This document shows positions 50,779 to 59,029 of a stretch of DNA of 64,000 nucleotides, piece by piece (positions within the stretch are counted from its first letter, which is position 1; each line of letters opens with the position of its first letter). The notes under the pieces were generated by a model that did not search any database, had not been told where the DNA came from, and saw only the letters and a list, made by a program, of their open reading frames with translations. The DNA is from Terriglobia bacterium. GTDB taxonomy: Bacteria; Acidobacteriota; Terriglobia; Terriglobales; Acidobacteriaceae. The position numbers were made by a program, and so were the translations under genes. The stretch covers positions 186,001 through 250,000 of the forward strand of contig JAIQEU010000009.1 of assembly GCA_020073665.1 (NCBI GenBank), in the 5' to 3' direction.

Positions 50779-53238
50779 GTGGGTCCTGAAGCTGCCAAGA
50801 AAAACTGGGTAGGCAAACCACTACCGCGCAAGGAAGAGGATCGCCTGCTGCGCGGGCGCGGGAAATTTGCCGACGACATCAAGCTGCGCGAGATGCTTTA
50901 CCTGCGCTTTGTGCGTTCTCCCTACGCTCACGCCAAGATTGTCAGCGTCGATGTTTCGGCGGCCGAGGCTCTGCCCGGAGTGGTCGCCACGCTGACTGGC
51001 GCCGAACTCGCGCCCCAGGTCCAGCCCTTCATCGAGATCGCGCCCGACCCCGGCGGCAAAATCAAAGACTACGCCCTGGCAGTTTCCAAAGTCCGCTACC
51101 AGGGCGAGCCCGTAGCGGCAGTCGTCGCCGAATCACCCAGCCTCGCTGACGACGCGGCGGAACTCATCCAGGTGGAATACGAAGCGCTGGATCCCGTGAT
51201 CGACGGGGAAGAGGCGCTGAAGGACGCCAGCATCCTGCACGAGGAAGCCGGCACCAACCGCGTCTGGCGCGGCGTCTTCGAATACGGCGACGCCGACAAG
51301 GCCCTCAAAGAAGCCGCCTACGTGGTCAACATTGACCGCATGCACTTCCATCGCTTCTCCAGCACGCCGCTGGAAAATAATGTAGTAATCGCACAGTGGG
51401 ACCCTAAAGACGAGCGCATCTACTACCAGTGCAACAATTCCTTCCCGTCGTTTGCCATCCAGTTCCTGGCGGCGCATCTCCAGGTCCACATCGACCGCAT
51501 CCGCGTGCAGACCTCGGACATCGGCGGCAGCTTCGGGATCAAGATCACCACCTACCCGCAGATGGCGGTGTGCGCGATGGCCTCGAAAAAGGCGGGAGGC
51601 CGGCCCGTCAAGTGGGTGGAAACACGCTCCGAGCACATGACTTCCAGCGCCCACGGCAACGAGCGCACCTTCCGCGATACCCGTGTAGCCCTCGACAAGA
51701 ACGGGGTGATTACCGCGATCGTGTCACGACATATCGACGACTGCGGCGCTTATCCTCGCTATGAGCCTTTGGGCTGTGTCATCTGGTCACAGGTATTTCC
51801 CGGAGTGTATCGCTTCAAGAATGCCCGCATTGATTTCAGCCAGGCCGTGACCAATAAGTGCCCCGTGGGCCCCAACCGCGGATATTCGCGCATGCAGCAC
51901 CTGTGGTTCCTGGAGCGCGTGGTGGACATCTGTGCGCATGAGTTAGGCATTCCGCCCGATGAGATGCGCCTGCGCAACTACATTCGTCCCGAGGAATTCC
52001 CTTACACCACTCCCAACGGCTGCGTGTACGACTCGGGCGACTATCCGAAGATGCTGCAGGTGGCGAAGGGCTTGATCGGCTGGGATGACTGGAAGAAGAA
52101 GCAGGCCGAAGCGCGCAAGCAAGGCCGGGTGATCGGCATTGGCATTGGCACCACGCTCGACTCCGGCACCAACAATTTCGGTCAGTCGCAGATTGTGAAT
52201 CCCGGCGCGCCATTCTCCGGCAACTCGCAGGGCGCGAACTGCAAGCTCGATATCTACGGAGAAGTCGTGGTCGCGGTCGGCTCCTGCCCGCAGGGACAGG
52301 GACACGAGACCACAGCCGCCCAAGTAGTTGCAGACGTGTTGAACATTCATCCTGACCTGATCACCGTGCGCACCGGCTTCGACACCGAGCGCAATGTGCA
52401 TACGGGATTCTCCGGCACTTACGCCAGCCAGTTTGCCGTCTCCGGGCTCTCGGCCGTGCACGGCGCGGCGCAGAAACTGAAAGCCGAAATGAAGCGCCTC
52501 GCCTCCTCCGTGCTCAATACCAAGGAAGACGATCTCGAGTTCGGCGCTGGTGCGCAAGGCCCCGAGGTCCGCGCCCGCAGCACAGGAAAGTCGATCAACT
52601 ACTGGGGGCTGGCCAACATCGTCAACGTGAACAGCGCCGTGCTGCCGGTTGAGATGCACGATGTCACCCTGAACTGCCGCTACATTTGGCGTGCCCCCTT
52701 CAAGGTTCCGGATACGGTGAAGAAATACGGCAGCTTGACTCTGACCTACGCGTCGCAGCTGCACATTGCGGTGCTCGAAATCGATCGCGAGACGTTTATT
52801 CCACGCATTCTCGACTACGTCGCCGTGGACGACTGCGGCACCGTGATTAACCCGGGGATCGTGGAAGGGCAGGTTTATGGCGCGACGGCGCACGGGATTG
52901 GTGCGGCTCTGATGGAAACCTGCGTCTACGATGCTGTGGGCAACATGCTGACCAGCACCTTCAGCGATTACACACCGATTACGGCGATGAACATGCCCAA
53001 GGTGAAATATGGGCACACCGAAACGCCCTCGCCGCACAGCTACAGCGGCGCGAAGGGGATGGGCGAAGGCGGCGCGGCTCCGATCCACACTGTTTCGGCG
53101 GCGCTCCAGGATGCCCTGTTCGCCGACGGCATTTTTATCGACGACTCGTTTAACAACGCGGATAGCTTGTTCCGCGCGATGGTGGGGAAAGAGATTTCGC
53201 AAGCCAAGCAACTGGTAAGAGTAGAACGCAGAACCTAG
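50779..53238 (+). CDS. Molybdenum hydroxylase, molybdopterin-binding large subunit
   Basis: An 819-residue catalytic subunit of the xanthine dehydrogenase/CoxL family. Landmarks are LLRGRGKFADDI, DIGGSFGIKIT, the active-site segment NRGYSRMQHLW (from residue 366) and the catalytic Glu763 in KGMGEGGAAP. Neither the form I motif AYxCSFR nor the form II motif AYRGAGR of CO dehydrogenase is present, so CO is an unlikely substrate; an N-heterocycle or aldehyde is more plausible. GTG 50779 has GAGGAG upstream; a TTG at 50731 inside coxG is the alternative. Confidence 0.88.
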   Translation: MGPEAAKKNWVGKPLPRKEEDRLLRGRGKFADDIKLREMLYLRFVRSPYAHAKIVSVDVSAAEALPGVVATLTGAELAPQVQPFIEIAPDPGGKIKDYALAVSKVRYQGEPVAAVVAESPSLADDAAELIQVEYEALDPVIDGEEALKDASILHEEAGTNRVWRGVFEYGDADKALKEAAYVVNIDRMHFHRFSSTPLENNVVIAQWDPKDERIYYQCNNSFPSFAIQFLAAHLQVHIDRIRVQTSDIGGSFGIKITTYPQMAVCAMASKKAGGRPVKWVETRSEHMTSSAHGNERTFRDTRVALDKNGVITAIVSRHIDDCGAYPRYEPLGCVIWSQVFPGVYRFKNARIDFSQAVTNKCPVGPNRGYSRMQHLWFLERVVDICAHELGIPPDEMRLRNYIRPEEFPYTTPNGCVYDSGDYPKMLQVAKGLIGWDDWKKKQAEARKQGRVIGIGIGTTLDSGTNNFGQSQIVNPGAPFSGNSQGANCKLDIYGEVVVAVGSCPQGQGHETTAAQVVADVLNIHPDLITVRTGFDTERNVHTGFSGTYASQFAVSGLSAVHGAAQKLKAEMKRLASSVLNTKEDDLEFGAGAQGPEVRARSTGKSINYWGLANIVNVNSAVLPVEMHDVTLNCRYIWRAPFKVPDTVKKYGSLTLTYASQLHIAVLEIDRETFIPRILDYVAVDDCGTVINPGIVEGQVYGATAHGIGAALMETCVYDAVGNMLTSTFSDYTPITAMNMPKVKYGHTETPSPHSYSGAKGMGEGGAAPIHTVSAALQDALFADGIFIDDSFNNADSLFRAMVGKEISQAKQLVRVERRT

Positions 53239-53250
53239 GAACGTGTGGCC

Positions 53251-53267
53251 GCGGGCGACTCGCCCGC
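53251..53267. repeat. GCGGGCG-ACT-CGCCCGC hairpin between large subunit and reductase genes
   Basis: A perfect 7-bp GC stem with a three-base loop follows the large-subunit stop and is followed by TGCTTTTG. It may act as a weak terminator or as a 3' end stabiliser inside the long transcript. It ends 12 bases before the next ATG. Confidence 0.5.
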
Positions 53268-53279
53268 TGCTTTTGGCTC

Positions 53280-54230
53280 ATGAAGAAAGTCGGCATCATC
53301 GGTTGCGGAGCGATTGGAAGCCTCTATGCCGCCCACCTGGCGCGGGTGGCGGAAGTGTGGGCGCTCGTCCGCCGCGAAGAGCACGCCCGCGCCCTAAACC
53401 GCGACGGATTGCGGGTGTCGGGCAAGCACGACTTCCATGTGACCTTGAAGGCCACAACCCGCCCGGAAGAATTGCCTGATTTCGATCTCGGGATTGTAGC
53501 TACCAAGGCCACGCAGGTGGAGGACTCGATCACGCCAGTTGGCAAGCGATTTGATCGGGGCGCCGTGATCTCGGCACAGAACGGGCTGGGCAGCGAGGAG
53601 ATCATCGCCGCTCACACTCGCGGGCAGGTCATCCGTGCAACCACCTTCATGAGCGGCACGCGTCACAGCGATACCCACGTGCAATATGAATTGGACACTG
53701 CCACTTGGCTGGGTCCGTTTGAAGACCGTCATACCCCGTATGCGCTGGTGAAGCAGGCTGCCGACTTGATCGTTGCCGGCGGCTTGAAAGCCGAGGCGCT
53801 ATCGGATGCGCGTCCGGCACAGTGGTCGAAGCTGATTTTCAATGCATCGGTGAATGGCGTGTCGGCTCTGACCGGCTTGCCGCACTCGCCGCATTTTGCC
53901 GACGAAGCGCAGTTCTCTGACCTCGGGCATCTGCTGCACGCGCTGATCGAGGAAGGGAAAACTGTTGCCGCGGCCGCGGGGATCGAGTTGCATGAAGATC
54001 CCTGGGCCATGAACCAGCTTGGTGCCATGACCAACCATCCGACGTCGATGCTTTACGACGTGCGGCATCAATTGCCCACAGAGGTGGATTTCTTGAGCGG
54101 TGCCATTGCGCGTGAAGCGGAACGTGCGGGCGTGCCCGCGCCGCTTCACACTGCCGTGTACCGGCTGATCAAAGGGAAAGAAGCATCCTGGACGTTTAAA
54201 GACGAGAACCGTGCTGCTACGGTCCACTGA
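53280..54230 (+). CDS. Ketopantoate reductase-like (ApbA/PanE) dehydrogenase, copy 1
   Basis: A 316-residue NADPH-dependent enzyme of the 2-keto/2-hydroxy acid type. The dinucleotide motif is VGIIGCGAIGSLYAAHLA. The catalytic Lys and Asn are in WSKLIFNASVN, and the substrate serine region is near the C-terminus. It is clearly paralogous to the gene at 58013. Context argues for a catabolic keto acid rather than pantothenate synthesis. Confidence 0.85.
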   Translation: MKKVGIIGCGAIGSLYAAHLARVAEVWALVRREEHARALNRDGLRVSGKHDFHVTLKATTRPEELPDFDLGIVATKATQVEDSITPVGKRFDRGAVISAQNGLGSEEIIAAHTRGQVIRATTFMSGTRHSDTHVQYELDTATWLGPFEDRHTPYALVKQAADLIVAGGLKAEALSDARPAQWSKLIFNASVNGVSALTGLPHSPHFADEAQFSDLGHLLHALIEEGKTVAAAAGIELHEDPWAMNQLGAMTNHPTSMLYDVRHQLPTEVDFLSGAIAREAERAGVPAPLHTAVYRLIKGKEASWTFKDENRAATVH

Positions 54231-54233
54231 ATT

Positions 54234-55421
54234 ATGACTTGGCCGATTGACAACACGAAACTGGACCGGGTCCGCGCCCTGATGAAGGATCAGGAAGTGA
54301 CGGCGCTGGTGGTGCGCGCGCCCGACAACGTTCTCTATCTCACCAACTACTGGTGCATGAAGGGATACGATGCCGTCGTCTTTCCGCAGCAGGGCGAGCC
54401 CACACTGATCGCGCTCGAGCCGCAGTTGGCCGACGCACAGCGAAATTCGTGGACCAAAGATCTCCGGCTGTTCAAGGGCTACCACGAAAGCGATCCGCGG
54501 CCCCCGCAGTATCGCGCGCTCGACATCGCCCTGCAGGTGCTCAAAGATCGACATCTTACCGACAAAGTCGCCGTCGAACTCAACATGGGCACGCAGTCCG
54601 CGGATCGCATGGTGGGCGAGCCGACCACGCCGACCCAAAATTACTTCGACGCCTTTCGCAAGGTCGCGGGTCAGGTCGTGGACGCTACGCCGCTGCTCAA
54701 TGAAGCGCGTGCCATCAAAACGCCCCAGGAAATCGAGCGCATGCGCCTGGCGAACGAACTCGCCGCACTGGCCATGGACTACACCCGCGAGCACATGCGT
54801 CCCGGCATGAAGGAGAGCGAAGTCGGCGGCATGTATGAAGGCTTCGTTCACGGGCTGGGCGTGGGCTACAAGGGCAAGGTGGAAATGGCGCGCGCCTTTA
54901 CCCTGGTCTGGTCGGGCAAGGGAATCGCCACCTTCACCGCGACCGGCGACCGCCCCATCCAGCAGAACGAGCCCACGCTGTTCGAAATCTGGGTGTGTGT
55001 AGATGGCTACTGGACCGACCTGACCAAGAACGCCTGCCCCGGCGACCTGACTGCCGAGTATCACAAGCTGCTCGACCTTCTGCTGAAGGTCTTTAACGAA
55101 GCCGTGAAACATTCGCGCGACGGCGCCAGCTTTCCCGACCTGGATCGCCTGGTCCGCGCCCGGATCGCCGAAGGTGGATATCCGGGTCAGCCCTCGCATC
55201 CCATTTGCCACGGAGTTGGGGCCCGCGCCCACGAGTTCCCTTACGCGCACCAGGCCGGACAAGGCGTGATTCGTAAAGGCATGGTGCTGGCCATCGAACC
55301 TGGCATTTATTGGCCCGGTGGCGGCGGCCTGCGCCTGGAAGACAATTTTTTCATCACCGACAAAGGCAACGAAAAATTGTGCACCTACCCGGACGATTTT
55401 CGTCTGGCGGGCAAACACTGA
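54234..55421 (+). CDS. M24-family (Xaa-Pro peptidase/creatinase fold) protein A
   Basis: A 395-residue pita-bread enzyme. Metal ligands: the first Asp is replaced by Glu251 (FEIWVCVDGYWTDL), while Asp262, His326 (HGVGARAHE), Glu355 (AIEPGIY) and Glu369 (RLEDNF) are kept. It may be a dinuclear hydrolase with altered metal preference. It forms a pair with the upstream reductase and faces a mirror pair at 56853-58948. Amide or ring C-N hydrolysis is the inferred chemistry. Confidence 0.85.
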   Translation: MTWPIDNTKLDRVRALMKDQEVTALVVRAPDNVLYLTNYWCMKGYDAVVFPQQGEPTLIALEPQLADAQRNSWTKDLRLFKGYHESDPRPPQYRALDIALQVLKDRHLTDKVAVELNMGTQSADRMVGEPTTPTQNYFDAFRKVAGQVVDATPLLNEARAIKTPQEIERMRLANELAALAMDYTREHMRPGMKESEVGGMYEGFVHGLGVGYKGKVEMARAFTLVWSGKGIATFTATGDRPIQQNEPTLFEIWVCVDGYWTDLTKNACPGDLTAEYHKLLDLLLKVFNEAVKHSRDGASFPDLDRLVRARIAEGGYPGQPSHPICHGVGARAHEFPYAHQAGQGVIRKGMVLAIEPGIYWPGGGGLRLEDNFFITDKGNEKLCTYPDDFRLAGKH

Positions 55422-55447
55422 GAACCGAGAGCGAAGAACCGAGAACT

Positions 55448-56719
55448 GTGGATAAACAAAAGAAGAACGCATCCCGCCTGGATCCAGCACTCGCGGAGAG
55501 AATTGTCGCCGAGGTGAGGGAAGAAGAAATCGTGGCCATGAGCTGCGACGTCATCAATATCCCCAGCCCAACCGGCGAAGAGCTGCACATGGCCGAATAC
55601 ATGCAAATGCGCCTGGAGCAGCTTGGCCTGAATGTTACCTGGCAGGAAGTGGAAGAAAACCGTGCCAACGTCGTAGCGCGCTGGATCGGCTCCGGCGGCG
55701 GCCGCAACCTGATGTTCAACGGCCACATGGACACATCCAACACCGGCCGCGAAGACTTTCTCACCGGCGCTGGTTACAAACCTTTCGCCCAGGTGAAAGA
55801 CGGTTTTATCTACGGCCTAGGCATCTACAACATGAAGGGCGCGCTGGTTTGCTATACGCATGCGGTGCAAGCGCTGCAACGCGCCGGCGTAAAACTCAAA
55901 GGCGATGTCATCGTTGCCGCCGTGGCCGGCGAAATCGAAAAGACTCAGTGGGGAGAATTTAAGGGCAAGGAATATCGCGGCTATGGCTACGGCACGCACT
56001 ACCTGGTGAACCACGGCATTCTGCCCGACATGTGCATCCTGGGCGAGCCCACCGACATGCACGTGGTGCTCGAACACTTCGGCTCGCTGTGGGTGCGCAT
56101 TTCGTGCACCGGCATCTACGTCCACACCGCATTCTGTGAAGGGCGCGAGGAGATGAATTCCATCCGCCGCATGTATGAACTGATGGACACCATCATGAAG
56201 TGGATCGCCTCGTGGGAGAAAAACGCAGCCCACGGCGGCAGGAAGGCACTGGTGAACCTGGGCGGAATCCGCGGCGGCCACGCCTGGCGCGCCAGCCGTA
56301 CCCCGGAGAAGACCGATCTGTTTCTCGATGTGCGCGTGCCGCCGACCATTCCCATGAGCGAAGCCCGCCGCAACATCCAGCAGATGTTCTTCGAAATGGA
56401 GAAGAAGCATCCTGACTGGGGGCTGGAGTTCGAGAGTTATGTGTCAGTGCCCGGCGCGCGCATCAGCGAAGAGCATGAAATGATTCACGCGATTGACGCC
56501 AATCACGAACGCATCATGGGCAAGCCGCCGGTGCGCGACGTGGTTACCTGGTGCTCGGATGCGAGCGTGCTCACCCGCTACGGAGTCGAGACCGTGAATT
56601 ACGGCCCGTCCAGCGGACCACGCGACAAAGAAGGCGAGAAAGTTCAGATTCAAACGCTGGTGGATATTACCAAGATCTACGCACTCACCGCCGCTGAACT
56701 GTGTGGGGTACAGACGTAG
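55448..56719 (+). CDS. M20-family metallohydrolase
   Basis: A 423-residue amidohydrolase/peptidase fold related to acetylornithine deacetylase and carboxypeptidase G2. His93 (NGHMDTSN) and the Glu pair near 162-164 (AGEIEK) are present. The bridging Asp of the usual DxKG motif is Asn128 (GIYNMKGAL). A lid domain lies in the middle. The GTG at 55448 follows the M24 gene by 27 bases. An N-acyl amino acid or carbamoyl compound is a plausible substrate. Confidence 0.82.
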   Translation: MDKQKKNASRLDPALAERIVAEVREEEIVAMSCDVINIPSPTGEELHMAEYMQMRLEQLGLNVTWQEVEENRANVVARWIGSGGGRNLMFNGHMDTSNTGREDFLTGAGYKPFAQVKDGFIYGLGIYNMKGALVCYTHAVQALQRAGVKLKGDVIVAAVAGEIEKTQWGEFKGKEYRGYGYGTHYLVNHGILPDMCILGEPTDMHVVLEHFGSLWVRISCTGIYVHTAFCEGREEMNSIRRMYELMDTIMKWIASWEKNAAHGGRKALVNLGGIRGGHAWRASRTPEKTDLFLDVRVPPTIPMSEARRNIQQMFFEMEKKHPDWGLEFESYVSVPGARISEEHEMIHAIDANHERIMGKPPVRDVVTWCSDASVLTRYGVETVNYGPSSGPRDKEGEKVQIQTLVDITKIYALTAAELCGVQT

Positions 56720-56722
56720 AGC

Positions 56723-56834
56723 AGTACCGAGTACTTAGTACCGAGTTCCGAGAAAAAACTCTTGGGTTGGGCTGTGCTGCCGAAGTTCATCGCTGAGAGC
56801 AGAGATCGAACCGGTTTGCTCGGTACTCGGTACT
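56723..56834. repeat. GTACCGAG-type inverted repeat between M20 and M24 B
   Basis: AGTACCGAGTAC (56723-56734) and GTACTCGGTACT (56823-56834) are exact reverse complements. The left arm continues with a second unit, TTAGTACCGAG. The arms stand at the two ends of the gap; the right one is 10 bases before the AGGAG of the next gene. Confidence 0.7.
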
Positions 56835-56852
56835 GATTACGCAGGAGCACAT

Positions 56853-58010
56853 TTGCCAAGTCCGCAAGAAATCGATCGCCGCTATCGCAACATCCGCGCC
56901 CGCATGGAGCGCGAGGGCCTGGACGCGCTCATCGTCTGCGGCAATCAGTACGCCGGCTTTGAAGGCGCTGTGCTCTACGTCTCGGGTTTCGAGATCGTCC
57001 ACCGCTACGTCTATGTCGTCATCCCGCTGAGTGGCGAGCCCACGCTGGTTTTCCCGCGCGAGGCCCGCTGGATCGGCGACAAAGTCCGCCCCTGGGTAAA
57101 GGACCAGGTCTGGCCCGACGTTCCTGGGCAATGGATCCGCGAGCGCAGCCAGGAAAAAGGCTGGAAGCGCGTCGGCGTGTACGGCATGAATTTCATCCTG
57201 GCGGTGCGCGACTACCGCGAGATGGCGCAAGGCTCCTTGGAACTGGTGCCGTTCGATTTCCAGTTCGACATGGCACGCGCGGTCAAGAGCGAAGAGGAAC
57301 TCGCCGAAGTGCGCGATGCGATGGACATCATCCTCGACGGCTTCTGGGCGTTGATTGCCGCCTACGAACCGGGCAAGACCGAGGCCGAGATCATGGCCCC
57401 CGCGGTGGAGCGCTTCTTTGCCCGCGGTGCGGGGCCACGCATGATGAACATCCTGCTTTCGGGCACCAATGGCGAGGCCGATGCGTCCTTCCGGGTACCG
57501 GGTCACCGCGTGGTTGCCGCCGACGACTTGTTGCTCTACTCGCTGGAAATTACCGGCGCTGGTGGGTACTGGGTCGAGTTCTCGCGACCCCTGATACGAG
57601 GCAAGCTCAGCCCGCGCACTCAGGCCATGGCCGACGCCTATCCCGACGCGTTAGAAGCTGCCCGGAAACAGATGCGCGCCGGTGAGCTGGCCAGCAACGT
57701 TCATCGCACCGTGGCCGAAACGTTCTCCAAACACGGATTTGCCCTCGGCCATCTTTCCGGCCACAGCATCGGCGCCACCATGATTGAGTATCCGGCAATT
57801 GGCGCCAAGAGCGATGTACAACTGGAGGAGAACATGATTTTCTCGCTCCACCCGCAAGTTGTGGATAAGGACGGCAAGGTCTGCCTCTACACCCAGGATA
57901 CGTACCGCATTGGCAAGAATGAAGGTGAGTGCCTGGCCGATGTGCCGTGGAAGTTCTATACGGGGAGAGAGACGCGCGACAGCGTGATGGAAGTCAAAAG
58001 CCAGAAGTAA
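56853..58010 (+). CDS. M24-family protein B, metal ligands mostly lost (creatinase/DoeA-like)
   Basis: A 385-residue pita-bread-fold protein starting at TTG (AGGAG upstream). The segment LEITGAGGYWVEFSRP has no Asp at either ligand position. His304 remains (GHSIGATMIE), but the two Glu positions read His333 (FSLHPQ) and Gln348 (YTQDTY). This is the pattern of metal-free members such as creatinase and ectoine hydrolase, which open C-N bonds of small cyclic or guanidino compounds. Such a reaction is inferred here. Confidence 0.8.
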   Translation: MPSPQEIDRRYRNIRARMEREGLDALIVCGNQYAGFEGAVLYVSGFEIVHRYVYVVIPLSGEPTLVFPREARWIGDKVRPWVKDQVWPDVPGQWIRERSQEKGWKRVGVYGMNFILAVRDYREMAQGSLELVPFDFQFDMARAVKSEEELAEVRDAMDIILDGFWALIAAYEPGKTEAEIMAPAVERFFARGAGPRMMNILLSGTNGEADASFRVPGHRVVAADDLLLYSLEITGAGGYWVEFSRPLIRGKLSPRTQAMADAYPDALEAARKQMRAGELASNVHRTVAETFSKHGFALGHLSGHSIGATMIEYPAIGAKSDVQLEENMIFSLHPQVVDKDGKVCLYTQDTYRIGKNEGECLADVPWKFYTGRETRDSVMEVKSQK

Positions 58011-58012
58011 GA

Positions 58013-58948
58013 ATGAAGGAGCAAATGAAGATTTGCATCGTCGGTTGCGGAGCCGTCGGCAGCTTGTTTGCCGCGCACCTGGCCAAGGCCGGGGAGGCGG
58101 AGGTCTGGGCCTATGACGTGTGGAAGGACCATACCGACGCCATTCGCGCCCACGGCTTACGTCTTACCGGGGCGGCCGAATTCACCGCCCAGCTGAATGC
58201 CACCAGCAACCCCAGCGAGTTGCCCCGCTGTGACTACGGAATCGTTGCCACCAAGGCTATCCACACCCGAAGTGCAATCTCACAGGTGGCGCACATTTTT
58301 GATGAGAATAGTGCCGTATGCTCGGTGCAGAACGGCGTCGGCAACGAGGAGATCATCGCCGAGCACGTCCCGTGCGTCATTCGCGGCACGACTTTTCCCG
58401 CCGGACATCCGGTTGCGCCCGGACACGTCGGTTACGACATCAAAGGCGACACCTGGGTTGGCCCCTTCGAGCCCACCAACACGCCGATGGCGAAAGTGCA
58501 AGAACTGGCAGGTTTGATGACGCGCTCGGGCATGAACACGATTGCGTTGCCCGACGCTCGCGGCGCGCAGTGGACCAAGCTGATCTTCAACGCCGCCACC
58601 AACCCGGTGGGTGCGCTCACGCTACTGCACCACGGCGCCGCTACGCGCTTTGCACCGACGGGCCAGTTGTTCCATGACCTGATCGCGGAAGGCGAAGCCG
58701 TCGCCCGCAAACTCGGTATTGAACTGCACGGAGACCCGCGCCAACTGGTGCAGAAGGGCGCCAACGCTCCCGGAAAACACCGCGCCAGCATGCTGCAGGA
58801 CGTGATGGCGAAGCGCCAGACCGAAGTCGATTTCATGAATGGCGCCATCGTGCACTGGGGCGAAAAAGTCGGTGTCCCCACTCCCCTGAACCAGGCCGTG
58901 TGGGAGCTGATCAAAGGCCTGGAGCATTCCTGGAAAGACCCCGAGTGA
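58013..58948 (+). CDS. Ketopantoate reductase-like dehydrogenase, copy 2
   Basis: A 311-residue paralogue of the 53280 product. Landmarks are CIVGCGAVGSLFAAHLAKAG, CSVQNGVGNEEIIAEHV and the catalytic WTKLIFNAATN. It starts two bases after the M24 B stop at ATG 58013; ATG 58025 with AAGGAG three bases before it is the alternative. Together with M24 B it mirrors the reductase-M24 A pair. Confidence 0.84.
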   Translation: MKEQMKICIVGCGAVGSLFAAHLAKAGEAEVWAYDVWKDHTDAIRAHGLRLTGAAEFTAQLNATSNPSELPRCDYGIVATKAIHTRSAISQVAHIFDENSAVCSVQNGVGNEEIIAEHVPCVIRGTTFPAGHPVAPGHVGYDIKGDTWVGPFEPTNTPMAKVQELAGLMTRSGMNTIALPDARGAQWTKLIFNAATNPVGALTLLHHGAATRFAPTGQLFHDLIAEGEAVARKLGIELHGDPRQLVQKGANAPGKHRASMLQDVMAKRQTEVDFMNGAIVHWGEKVGVPTPLNQAVWELIKGLEHSWKDPE

Positions 58949-58991
58949 AAAAATGAAAACCGCAGGGGACGCCAAGGACGCAGAGGATTTT

Positions 58992-59024
58992 AAGAGCTAA
59001 AAGCTAAGAGCTAGGAGCTGAGAG
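58992..59024. repeat. Tandem AGAGCTA-type phrase
   Basis: About four degenerate units (AAGAGCTAA, AAGCTAAG, AGCTAGG, AGCTGAG) fill the gap before the second LLM gene, preceded by another common phrase, GACGCCAAGGACGCAGAGG. No pairing partner is present. Confidence 0.5.
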
Positions 59025-59029
59025 CATTC

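Noticed and set aside
51943-53211. 422-codon open frame on the minus strand
   Set aside because: It lies opposite the molybdopterin subunit gene; no domain and no ribosome-binding site.
50779-53238. Carbon monoxide dehydrogenase (CoxL) assignment
   Set aside because: Neither CO dehydrogenase active-site signature is present, so only the wider molybdenum hydroxylase family is claimed.
53799-55490. 563-codon open frame on the minus strand
   Set aside because: It is antisense to the KPR1 and M24 A genes, which have clear family motifs; its own translation has no recognisable domain and a shadow-like composition.
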